Origin: Eubacterium sp. CAG:251
GTDB lineage: Bacteria > Bacillota > Clostridia > Oscillospirales > Acutalibacteraceae
Assembly (NCBI GenBank): GCA_000436835.1
Contig: FR889144.1
Location: 10,040-74,039, forward strand
DNA: 64,000 nt
Direction: 5' to 3'
In this document: positions 41,716 to 49,379 of the stretch, one piece after another
Numbering within the stretch: the first letter of the stretch is position 1
Layout of the letters: each line of letters opens with the position of its first letter
Program-made: the position numbers and the translations under genes
Notes under the pieces: generated by a model
What the model was told of the DNA's origin: nothing
The model's input: the letters and a program-made list of their open reading frames with translations, nothing else
Databases searched by the model: none

Positions 41716-42945
41716 TTACCAGCCTAAGCGCATAATTGTAAGTGTGCACTTGCCGGTGCCGTATCTGTAGCAAGCTCTGTGTCCTTCAGGTGTGAAGATA
41801 TCTACTCGACCTACCTGTGAAAGTCCTGAGCCGCCTCTGTCAACTACTGTGTAGTTTGTGCCGTCAATATTGACGATTGAGCCCATAGGAAGCCAATTGC
41901 AGGCAATGTAATAAGGATTTTTCATTCCGTTTGATACATGTCTGCCGCTTGCAGTTTGACCTGAGCCTGTGCCGCAAGTACCGCATGCACAATAGTGGGT
42001 GTATCTGCCTGTAATAACTTGACCTACCTTGTAGCCTCTTTTTTTCGATACGCCGTTGGTTTTAACCTTTGCGCCGTCTGTTTCTTTAGTGCCAACCTTT
42101 ACTACCTTGTTTTTTGCCTTGGTAATAACCTTTTTGCTGACAACCTTTTGAGTTTTCTTTTTACCGTTTACATATTTAACTTTATATGTTACGTTGGCAG
42201 TACCCTTTTTACCTTTTTTAACTACGGTTTCAATACCTTCGTAAACATCGTCGTTTTCTTTTTCAACGGTTTTATATTTGATTTTTTCTTTTTTGGTAAC
42301 TTGCTTATATGTTACACGGTTTACCGTTACCTTGGTTTTTTTGGTAATCTGCTTGTTTTCAGCCGGAGTGGTGTAGTCGTTGCTTCCCAATTCTACGTTT
42401 GCTGCATCAAGAAGGTCTGATACCGTTCCGCTTACAACAGGCACCTTGTATGTTTCGCCGTCAACCTTAAGTGTGGTTGTCTTAGATGAAATATACTTGA
42501 TTACCATACCGCTTGTAACTGTATCGCTGAGCTGGCAGTTAAGAGTAACATTGTTTGTGTTAAAGCCGATTTCGTCGAGCGCCTCTTTAACTGTGTCGCC
42601 ATATACGTTATAAGTGTTGATAGTTCCATTGAATTCTACATTAACATCATTAAGTCTGTCAATTTTGATTACTCCGCCCTTACCTGCGTTAAAAGAGCTG
42701 ATATCGAGTTTGTCTGTATCGTTCAATGCAATGTTTGCTTGCGACAGGATTTCGATAGGTTCCGTTTCGTTTGTCGTAATTGAATATGTGTTATTATCAA
42801 CGTCAATTTGAACATTATAGTTAGAAGCCATTTGAGCAAATGCTGTTGATGCAAAAATTACGATTGCCAACACGAATACAATTACTGCCGTTACGACTTT
42901 GCGACTTAAGCCACGTATGTCGCCGGTTGTTGATTGGTTAGTCAT
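41716..42945 (-). CDS. Cell-wall protein with DUF348/G5 region and 3D domain (YabE/YocH-like)
   Basis: 409 aa. Membrane signal at about 14-34; two ubiquitin-like DUF348 modules (about 45-155), the second with YGDTVKEALDEIGF; a G5 domain (about 175-260) rich in Lys/Val/Thr; and a C-terminal 3D domain (about 310-409) with GRYTHYCACGTCGTGSGQTA, GSIVNIDGTNYTVVDRGG and the Asp of VDIFTPEG. 3D proteins are lytic transglycosylase-like wall enzymes. The start is the ATG behind AAAGGAG; the reading frame runs further up through the leader and promoter by chance. Confidence 0.9.
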   Translation of the reverse strand: MTNQSTTGDIRGLSRKVVTAVIVFVLAIVIFASTAFAQMASNYNVQIDVDNNTYSITTNETEPIEILSQANIALNDTDKLDISSFNAGKGGVIKIDRLNDVNVEFNGTINTYNVYGDTVKEALDEIGFNTNNVTLNCQLSDTVTSGMVIKYISSKTTTLKVDGETYKVPVVSGTVSDLLDAANVELGSNDYTTPAENKQITKKTKVTVNRVTYKQVTKKEKIKYKTVEKENDDVYEGIETVVKKGKKGTANVTYKVKYVNGKKKTQKVVSKKVITKAKNKVVKVGTKETDGAKVKTNGVSKKRGYKVGQVITGRYTHYCACGTCGTGSGQTASGRHVSNGMKNPYYIACNWLPMGSIVNIDGTNYTVVDRGGSGLSQVGRVDIFTPEGHRACYRYGTGKCTLTIMRLGW

Positions 42946-43090
42946 CTTAATCTCCTTTTGTGATAGAAATATTAGGGTTTCGCTTTGAAACATAGTTCCT
43001 AATACCGACACGAATGTAGCTACATAAAATTTCGTATCGAGCAGAGTTGTTTTTTCTGCTTCACCGTTATTATTTCCTCGAGCGATTGCC
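42946..43090 (-). promoter_or_regulatory. Structured 5' leader of the 3D/G5 gene
   Basis: About 135 nt between promoter and start that can form three hairpins: GCAGA/TCTGC; CGATACGAA with TTCGTGTCG enclosing ATGTAG/CTACAT; and TATTAGG/CCTAATA enclosing GTTTC/GAAAC. It lacks the conserved blocks of ydaO (c-di-AMP) and c-di-GMP riboswitches that I know. Possibly a regulatory leader of another kind. Confidence 0.45.
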
Positions 43091-43119
43091 ATTATAGTGA
43101 CAAATGCATAATGTGTCAA
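43091..43119 (-). promoter_or_regulatory. Promoter of the 3D/G5 gene
   Basis: On the minus strand TTGACA (43114-43119), 17 nt, TATAAT (43091-43096): both consensus. Confidence 0.88.
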
Positions 43120-43177
43120 TAATTCAGAAGTTAAGATTTTGTATAATATGCACAAACGTTTTTAACATTGTAGTATG

Positions 43178-43194
43178 GTTACAAAAGGGTTACA
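43178..43194 (-). promoter_or_regulatory. WalR (YycF) box upstream of the 3D/G5 gene
   Basis: On the minus strand TGTAAC, five bases, TGTAAC: this fits the WalR consensus TGTWAH-N5-TGTWAH exactly. It lies 58 bp upstream of the -35. WalR controls YocH-like 3D proteins and other wall hydrolases in Bacillus. Confidence 0.6.
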
Positions 43195-43545
43195 CCATAT
43201 CTTGTGGTTATATTCTTTAACGATTTAGCGTACAAAAGTATTTTTTTGTAAAATCCTTAGAAATGCCACTTTTAAATCTTACAATTTGTAACATTTTTAT
43301 TTGTAACTTTTTATAAACCCAATATATTGTATAAAACGGTGAAAATAAGAAATCGCACAACACTATATAGATATTGTACGATAAGCTAACTGTTAGTGTT
43401 TCGTACAATTATTTTTGCTGTATTTTAAGCACTTTTGTTCGATAAACCGCTCTGAAATCGCACCGTTACTTATATATGATATTTATTATATATTATATTA
43501 TTTAAAACTATTATATATAGAAGTGCAAAATGCAGACAAGAAAAA
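43195..43545. other. AT-rich intergenic stretch without a gene
   Basis: About 350 bp of very AT-rich DNA between the 3D/G5 promoter and the terminator of the membrane-protein cassette. It has two further TTTGTAAC words (43286-43292, 43301-43307) nine bases apart and long TATATA runs. I see no gene in it. Confidence 0.6.
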
Positions 43546-43576
43546 AGTCTGTAACCGTAAAATCAGGTTACAGACT
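43546..43576 (-). terminator. Terminator of the sortase-like cassette
   Basis: AGTCTGTAACC/GGTTACAGACT 11-bp stem, T6 on the minus strand. Confidence 0.9.
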
Positions 43577-43600
43577 GTAATTATTTGCGATTTTAAGTCG

Positions 43601-44416
43601 TTATTTTGAATCAAGCGATTTTGTTATTTTTACATTTGCAAAAACAGAGATTGCCGCAATCAAAACTCCCAAAACTATGCTTACATAGCAAGCACCGTTT
43701 ACCGCCGACGTAAATGCCGTTTGATAAATTTGCGGTGAAATGTTAAGCCTTTGCGAAATTCTTGCAATAAGGCTTGCTATGCCTGCTGCGGTGAATGTAA
43801 ATCCTGTTACGGTAAATGCAACAAAGATATTAAACATAATTTCACGTGAACGCCTAAACAAAACAAGAAGTAATATTATAGGTAAAGCAACTAAAAGAAT
43901 CCCGATTGAAAGAAAATGCAAATAATTGCTGTTGAAAGTGCTGATAAAATCAGCGATGGCTTCCGTGTTCTTCAGCCCAAAGCAGTCGGAATAAGCTTGA
44001 GCCGCCTTTACCGCCGTGTTGTGAATAAGCGCTTCGTCATATTGCATATTGTTGCCCTCAAGATATTCCTTGCAAAGAGAGTCAAACTGCGCAATTTGAT
44101 TTTTTGAATAAAGGTCAGGGTTGTCCTGATTGTAAAGCCTTGTAAGTGCGCTTGAATTTGAAATGTCATTATTTTTGTATACTGCGTCAAAAACTCTTGA
44201 TGGAATACCGCTTTGCGCCTCAAGCACGCTTATTTGGTCCTTAAATGCTTTTTCACATTGCTCGCTTACATTGCATTTGTCAAAAACATAATTCATATAT
44301 TTTTGCGACAAAACGGTAGATTTTGTTATTGAAATTCCGAATAATAAAATCGAACCTGCGGCAATAAGCAGGGTAAGGATAAAGCATATTGCTTTTCGTG
44401 ATTTTGAAAGTGTCAT
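43601..44416 (-). CDS. Four-pass membrane protein, unknown function
   Basis: 271 aa. An N-terminal membrane segment (about 8-30), an extracellular helical domain of about 135 residues (YMNYVFDKCNVSEQCEKAFK ... NMQYDEALIHNTAVKAAQ), then three further segments (about 165-190, 200-222, 240-262). The layout is like TIGR01906-type proteins, without a firm match. GGAGGAG precedes the ATG; 10 bp behind the sortase-like gene, last of a three-gene operon. Confidence 0.75.
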   Translation of the reverse strand: MTLSKSRKAICFILTLLIAAGSILLFGISITKSTVLSQKYMNYVFDKCNVSEQCEKAFKDQISVLEAQSGIPSRVFDAVYKNNDISNSSALTRLYNQDNPDLYSKNQIAQFDSLCKEYLEGNNMQYDEALIHNTAVKAAQAYSDCFGLKNTEAIADFISTFNSNYLHFLSIGILLVALPIILLLVLFRRSREIMFNIFVAFTVTGFTFTAAGIASLIARISQRLNISPQIYQTAFTSAVNGACYVSIVLGVLIAAISVFANVKITKSLDSK

Positions 44417-44426
44417 CTGCTCCTCC

Positions 44427-45050
44427 TTATGCGTTTACCTTGGCGCCGCTTTTCATAACCGCAACGCAAACATAGTATTCGTTTGATATTCCTGCTCCGA
44501 CGCTGTTGTCTGTATAAAGCACAAGTGCTCTTGAAAGCCCTGCACCGGCATTTTTGAGCTCGTGCTTGTTATGAGCGGTGTATATGCTTTTAATTGTGTA
44601 TTCATAAGAGGAATAGAAAGTGTCAATATTTATTGTGTCACCCTCGCTTGCAAGTTTGATTTTTGCACTGTTATTTTTGTAAACTTCTGCAAAGCAGGTG
44701 GCGATTTCACCCGGAAGCGATGAGCCTATATTAATGTTAAATCTTTCGTTTGCATTGACTTTGTCTGCCTTGTAAATAAGCGGCAGGCTCTCGTCGCCGA
44801 CGCTGATTTTACCGATTACAGAGTTGTTTTCAAGCTTGTTAAACGATGATTTTTTTATACTTCCGTTTTCCTCTTTAATGTCAAAAGAGGTTATTTCATT
44901 AACTTGCTTGCCCTGTTCGGCTGCCATTTGAAAGCCTTTATCAGGGGTAAGTGCGTTGATGATTCCCACATACAAAACGGAAAGTATAATCGCTGTAAAA
45001 ATCGGCAAAAGTATCCCGTTAATTAATAATCTTTTTTCATTTTTTGTCAT
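44427..45050 (-). CDS. Sortase-fold-like membrane protein lacking catalytic residues
   Basis: 207 aa. Membrane anchor at about 12-32. The remaining part follows the sortase strand order: VIGKISVGDESLPLIYKADK, then IGSSLPGEIATCFAEVYKNN, then LASEGDTINIDTFYSSYEYT, then ALVLYTDNSVGAGISNEYYV. The catalytic His position, TLxTC Cys and Arg of true sortases are not found; the expected Cys falls in LYTD. If the fold call holds it is a catalytically inactive relative. It lies between a soluble unknown protein and a four-pass membrane protein in one operon. Confidence 0.55.
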   Translation of the reverse strand: MTKNEKRLLINGILLPIFTAIILSVLYVGIINALTPDKGFQMAAEQGKQVNEITSFDIKEENGSIKKSSFNKLENNSVIGKISVGDESLPLIYKADKVNANERFNINIGSSLPGEIATCFAEVYKNNSAKIKLASEGDTINIDTFYSSYEYTIKSIYTAHNKHELKNAGAGLSRALVLYTDNSVGAGISNEYYVCVAVMKSGAKVNA

Positions 45051-45062
45051 ATTTTTGCCCTG

Positions 45063-45914
45063 CTATCTGTTGATATCCTGCGCCTGAAGGGCGTTTTGCA
45101 TAAAATTATTCTTTTTCTTCTTAGGCTTGTATGCAGGTGGGTTTTTAAGCTTCTTCATAAGGCTGCTGCCTTTTTTTGCGGTGAGCTTGTTAATCTCGTG
45201 AACAGGGCCTGACATATAGTCTGACATATACTTGTCAGCCACAGCCATCATATCCTTGTCATTTTGCATAGCGCCCAAAATGGTTACGCCGATAACGTCC
45301 TGAACCTCATTTGTGCCGTCCTCATAAACTTCGTTGAGCATTTTGAAAAGCCTTTTTTGGTCAGCGCTGTTTCCGTTTTTGATTACATCTATTACCTTAG
45401 GTGTGCCAATCTCCGTGAAAAATGTTTCAGGTAAAAATTCACCGTATTTTACAATATTTTTCTTGATATCTTCTTTAAATTCAGGATATAAAGTGCCAAA
45501 TCTGTTTGCAAGTGAGTCGCAATCATAGCTGATAACTCCGTTTTTAGCCTTTGTTCTTGAAACAGCCTTAGGCATTTTAACCTTGTCAAGATTAACCTGC
45601 TTTCTTGCCTTGAAAATTCCGCTGATTTCGTCGTTGATTTCGTTGCCGAGGCTCTTTGCGTCTTTTTCATTGTAAGTCTCTGCATCAAAAAGCGAACGTG
45701 AAATAGTATCAAACTGAGGTTCGTTAGCCTTGTAATCATAGCAACATTCAAAAGCCATCGTGCTTGCGCTGCTGTCGTACATAATTCTGTATGCGCCTTT
45801 TTCGCCTGCAAAAGTTATGCTCTTTTCGTCCTCGTTAACTTTTTTGAAGTCAAGCTCCTCGTTAGTTTGGATGAGCTGCTTTTCTGCAATCTTAAAAACT
45901 TCACTTATTTCCAT
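45063..45914 (-). CDS. Hypothetical soluble protein
   Basis: 283 aa, no signal or membrane segment. N-terminal 60 residues form a mixed fold (MEISEVFKIAEKQLIQTNEE), followed by VSRTKAKNGVISYDCDSLAN, a helical stretch, and a basic tail (KPKKKKNNF). No family recognised. A TTG 18 bp upstream is in frame but belongs to the TTGGAGAA ribosome site, so the ATG was taken. First gene of the operon with the sortase-like and membrane proteins. Confidence 0.7.
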   Translation of the reverse strand: MEISEVFKIAEKQLIQTNEELDFKKVNEDEKSITFAGEKGAYRIMYDSSASTMAFECCYDYKANEPQFDTISRSLFDAETYNEKDAKSLGNEINDEISGIFKARKQVNLDKVKMPKAVSRTKAKNGVISYDCDSLANRFGTLYPEFKEDIKKNIVKYGEFLPETFFTEIGTPKVIDVIKNGNSADQKRLFKMLNEVYEDGTNEVQDVIGVTILGAMQNDKDMMAVADKYMSDYMSGPVHEINKLTAKKGSSLMKKLKNPPAYKPKKKKNNFMQNALQAQDINR

Positions 45915-45971
45915 ATCTTTATCGTTCTCCAATTAAATTTTAAATTAAAAGCTAAATATTTTAATCAGCTT

Positions 45972-46000
45972 ATTATAACATTAAAGTGTGTGCTTGTCAC
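45972..46000 (-). promoter_or_regulatory. Promoter of the sortase-like cassette
   Basis: On the minus strand GTGACA (45995-46000), 17 nt, TATAAT (45972-45977), with TG one base before the -10. Confidence 0.75.
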
Positions 46001-46083
46001 TATATTTTTTATTTGTTAATAATTATTATATTATAAATATAAAATCTTTATTATAAAATTAACTATTTGTATATAATACATTA

Positions 46084-46112
46084 TTGATTATTGAATGTGA
46101 TTGTGATAAAAT
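46084..46112 (+). promoter_or_regulatory. ddl operon promoter
   Basis: TTGATT (46084-46089), 17 nt, TAAAAT (46107-46112), TG one base before the -10. Confidence 0.7.
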
Positions 46113-46144
46113 ATTATAAATATATATAGATTTAGGTGACTCAA

Positions 46145-47224
46145 ATGATAAATAATGATAAAAAAATAACCCTTGCGGTTATATTCGGCGGCGTATCGTC
46201 GGAGCATGATATCAGCTGCATTTCGGCTAAGGGTATCGTTTCAAATATTGATTATAGCAAATATAATTTAATTCTTCTCGGTATTACCAAGGACGGAAGA
46301 TGGTTTATTTTTAATGATAATATTGAACTTTTGCCTGAGGAAAAGTGGCTCAATTCAAAAAGCCTTGTCCCTGCCTATATTTCGCCGGACTCCTCTGTTC
46401 ACGGCATAGTTACGGCTAAGGGTGAAATCATTAAGCTTGACTGCGTATTTCCTGTTCTTCACGGCAAAAACGGTGAGGACGGAACTGTTCAGGGGCTTTT
46501 GCAGCTTGCTCAAATTCCTTATGTAGGATGTGACGCAACCTCGTCAGGTGTTTGTATGGATAAGGCTGTTGCAAATGCCGTTGCAGATGCATTTGGCATC
46601 AATCAAGCGAAGTGGTGTGCTTTTACCCAGTATGATTTTAATAAAAACAGGCAGGAATGTATTGATACTGCCGTTAATAAGCTCGGCTTTCCTATCTTTG
46701 TTAAGCCGGCAAATGCAGGTTCTTCTGTCGGAATTACAAAGGCTCACGATGTTCCTGAACTTATTGAAGCTATGAACGTTGCGTTTAATGAGGATAAAAA
46801 GGCTGTTTTGGAGGAATTTATTGACGGCCATGAGGTTGAGTGTGCCGTTTTGGGTAACGAAGAACCTATTGCAGCCGAGGTTGGCGAGATTAAGGCTGCG
46901 GCTGAATTTTACGATTTTGACGCTAAATATAATAATCCTGCAAGCGAGCTTTGTATCCCTGCCGATATTGACCTTGAAAAGAGAAATGAAGTTAAGGCAC
47001 AGGCTGTTAAGGCGTATAAGGCTCTCGGTTGCGAGGGTATGTCTCGTGTTGATTTCTTTGTAAGAAACAGTGACGGGGCAGTTCTTCTTAACGAAATAAA
47101 TACTATTCCCGGTCAAACTCCTATCAGTATGTATCCTAAGCTTTTTGAAGCAGCAGGCGTACCTTATAAGGAACTTATTGACAGGCTTATCGGTTGTGCG
47201 TTGTCACGTGGCGGCAAGTTTTAA
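46145..47224 (+). CDS. ddl: D-alanine-D-alanine ligase
   Basis: Makes D-Ala-D-Ala for peptidoglycan, 359 aa, ATP-grasp fold. Marks are VIFGGVSSEHDISCISAKGI, FPVLHGKNGEDGTVQGLLQ, FVKPANAGSSVGITKA, VLEEFIDGHEVECAVLGN and LLNEINTIPGQTPISMYPKL. The presence of the KxxxG-type active-site loop with YKELIDRLI is ordinary Ddl; a D-Ala-D-Lac ligase would differ in the omega loop, and I cannot decide this firmly. AGGTG precedes the ATG. Confidence 0.95.
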   Translation: MINNDKKITLAVIFGGVSSEHDISCISAKGIVSNIDYSKYNLILLGITKDGRWFIFNDNIELLPEEKWLNSKSLVPAYISPDSSVHGIVTAKGEIIKLDCVFPVLHGKNGEDGTVQGLLQLAQIPYVGCDATSSGVCMDKAVANAVADAFGINQAKWCAFTQYDFNKNRQECIDTAVNKLGFPIFVKPANAGSSVGITKAHDVPELIEAMNVAFNEDKKAVLEEFIDGHEVECAVLGNEEPIAAEVGEIKAAAEFYDFDAKYNNPASELCIPADIDLEKRNEVKAQAVKAYKALGCEGMSRVDFFVRNSDGAVLLNEINTIPGQTPISMYPKLFEAAGVPYKELIDRLIGCALSRGGKF

Positions 47225-47226
47225 TT

Positions 47227-47661
47227 ATGGAAAAGGTATTAATTGAAGTAATAGGAACTCAAAATATCGACAGTCAGTTTGACAAAACGGAGCTTAAAAC
47301 AGTCGGAACATTTGAGGAACTTGAAGAAAAATATATTATCAGATATAAGGAAGAGCAGGGCGAAGGGGAAGCGCCTATTGACGTAAGCGTTGTTGTTTTG
47401 AAGGACGAAAGCGTTGTTGAAATGACTCGTGACGGCGCAATTTCCTCAAGGCTTGTTATTGAGCGCTCGCAGAGAAATCTTTGCCATTACGGCACAGCTT
47501 ACGGCGATATACTTATGGGCATTTCGGGCCATTCAATTGAGCATGAGCCAAATGAAAACGGCGGCAAATTCTCATTTGGATATGATATTGATATCAACGG
47601 TGCCCTTGCCTCCAAAAATCGTGTTAAGCTTACATATAAAAAGAAAAAGCAACCTAAATAA
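47227..47661 (+). CDS. DUF1934 family protein (YwiB-like)
   Basis: 144 aa beta-barrel protein of calycin type: VVEMTRDGAISSRLVIERSQ, then CHYGTAYGDILMGISGHSIE, then GYDIDINGALASKNRVKLTY. It starts 2 bp after the ddl stop and is followed by argS, as ywiB is in Bacillus. Function unknown; perhaps ligand binding. Confidence 0.9.
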   Translation: MEKVLIEVIGTQNIDSQFDKTELKTVGTFEELEEKYIIRYKEEQGEGEAPIDVSVVVLKDESVVEMTRDGAISSRLVIERSQRNLCHYGTAYGDILMGISGHSIEHEPNENGGKFSFGYDIDINGALASKNRVKLTYKKKKQPK

Positions 47662-47675
47662 CAGGAGTAAATAAG

Positions 47676-49367
47676 ATGTCAAAAATAGTTAAAAAGACAG
47701 AAATTGAATTAAAAAATATAATTGAGCAGGCTGTTAAAAAGGCTGTTTCAAACGGTGCTTTGCCTGAGGCTGAAATGCCGCAATTTAACATTGAAAAGCC
47801 GGCTAATAAGGATAACGGCGATTATTCAACAAACGTTGCAATGGCGGGCGCACGTGCTTTTAAGAAAGCGCCGAGAATGATTGCTGAGGCTATTGTTTCT
47901 TGCATTGACCTTGACGGCACAGCATTTGAAAGGGTAGAAATTGCAGGCCCCGGCTTTATGAACTTCTTTTTATCTCAGCAGTTTTATTCAAATGTGCTTA
48001 AGGACGTTTTTTCTTGCGGCAAGGATTACGGCAAAAGCGATTACGGTCAGGGCAAAAGGGTGCTTGTGGAATTTGTATCTGCCAACCCGACAGGCCCTAT
48101 GCATATCGGCAATGCCCGTGGCGGTGCAATAGGCGACTGCCTTGCAAGCGTACTTGATTGGGCAGGCTTCAGCGTTAACCGTGAGTTTTATGTAAACGAT
48201 GCCGGCAACCAGATTGAAAAGTTCGCAACCTCGCTTGAGGTTAGATATCTTCAGCATTATGATTCGTCAGTTGAGCTTCCTGAGGACGCTTATCACGGTC
48301 AGGATATTGTTGAGCACGCCGAGAATTTTATTAAGGAATACGGCGACAAATATGTAAATGCAGACTCAAAGGAGCGTCGCAAAGCGCTTGTTGATTTTGC
48401 ACTTCCTAAGAATATTGCAGGCCTTGAAAGAGACCTTGGAAGATACAGAATTACTTATGACAAATGGTTTAGAGAGTCAACACTTCATAATGACGGCTCT
48501 GTTCAAAGAGTTATTGACGCACTTAAGGAAAAAGGCGTAACTTATGAGCAAGACGGCGCATTGTGGTTTAAAGCAAGCGAATACGGCAATGATAAGGATA
48601 TAGTTCTTGTAAGGGCTAACGGACTTCCGACATATATTGTGCCTGATATCGCTTATCATTATAATAAGCTTGTTACCCGTGGCTATGATAAAGCTATCGA
48701 CGTTTTGGGCGCTGACCACCACGGCTATGTTCCACGTATGAAAGCGGCTCTCACAGCTTTGGGGCTTGACGCTTCAAGGCTTGACTGCGTAATTATGCAG
48801 ATGGTAAGGCTTGTAAGAGAGGGCGAAACAATTAAGCTTTCAAAGCGTTCGGGCAAGGCAATTACCCTTAACACTCTTATTGACGAAGTGCCGCTTGACG
48901 CTGCAAGATTTTTCTTTAATTTAAGGGAGCCTAATTCTCATTTTGATTTTGATTTGGAACTTGCGGCTAAGCAGTCAAGCGAAAATCCGGTATATTATGT
49001 TCAATATGCTCACGCAAGAATTTGCTCTATTATTAAAAAGGCTCAGGAGCAGGGAGTTGAGCTTAAAACACCGAGTGATGACGAGCTTGCGCTTCTTAAT
49101 TCCAAAGAAGAGAAGGACCTTATCCGTCACCTTTCATTGCTTACTGATGAAATTGTTTCGGCGGCGAAATCCTATGACCCGGCTAAAATTACACATTATG
49201 TTATTGAGCTTGCAACTCTTTTCCATAAATTCTATAATGCACAAAGAGTTATGCTTGATGATAACGAAGGCCTTATGCAGGCAAGACTTTTCCTTTGCAA
49301 GGCTGTTAAGGACACGATTTATAATATTTTGACTATGCTTAAAATAACTGCTCCTGAAGTTATGTAA
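47676..49367 (+). CDS. argS: Arginyl-tRNA synthetase
   Basis: Class I synthetase, 563 aa. The N-terminal add-1 domain (about 1-110), the HIGH-type motif in ANPTGPMHIGNARGGAIGDC (about 135), EFYVNDAGNQIEKF, GADHHGYVPRMKAAL, and a KMSKS-type SKRSGKAITL, then the anticodon-binding helical domain (DPAKITHYVIELATLFHKFY). AGGAG precedes the ATG. It lies between ywiB-like and radical SAM genes in one operon. Confidence 0.97.
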   Translation: MSKIVKKTEIELKNIIEQAVKKAVSNGALPEAEMPQFNIEKPANKDNGDYSTNVAMAGARAFKKAPRMIAEAIVSCIDLDGTAFERVEIAGPGFMNFFLSQQFYSNVLKDVFSCGKDYGKSDYGQGKRVLVEFVSANPTGPMHIGNARGGAIGDCLASVLDWAGFSVNREFYVNDAGNQIEKFATSLEVRYLQHYDSSVELPEDAYHGQDIVEHAENFIKEYGDKYVNADSKERRKALVDFALPKNIAGLERDLGRYRITYDKWFRESTLHNDGSVQRVIDALKEKGVTYEQDGALWFKASEYGNDKDIVLVRANGLPTYIVPDIAYHYNKLVTRGYDKAIDVLGADHHGYVPRMKAALTALGLDASRLDCVIMQMVRLVREGETIKLSKRSGKAITLNTLIDEVPLDAARFFFNLREPNSHFDFDLELAAKQSSENPVYYVQYAHARICSIIKKAQEQGVELKTPSDDELALLNSKEEKDLIRHLSLLTDEIVSAAKSYDPAKITHYVIELATLFHKFYNAQRVMLDDNEGLMQARLFLCKAVKDTIYNILTMLKITAPEVM

Positions 49368-49379
49368 GAGAGGTAATAT

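Noticed and set aside
42946..43090. ydaO (c-di-AMP) riboswitch before the 3D/G5 gene
   Set aside because: The gene type made it likely, but the conserved core blocks such as GCTAACCTC are absent.
42946..43155. N-terminal extension of the 3D/G5 protein by 70 codons
   Set aside because: It would begin upstream of the consensus promoter and cover the leader; the ATG at 42943-42945 has AAAGGAG and is followed by a proper signal segment.
43415..43609. 64-codon plus-strand frame in the AT-rich gap
   Set aside because: It overlaps the terminator of the sortase-like cassette and has no ribosome site.
44427..45050. Active sortase
   Set aside because: No TLxTC cysteine, catalytic His or Arg could be placed.
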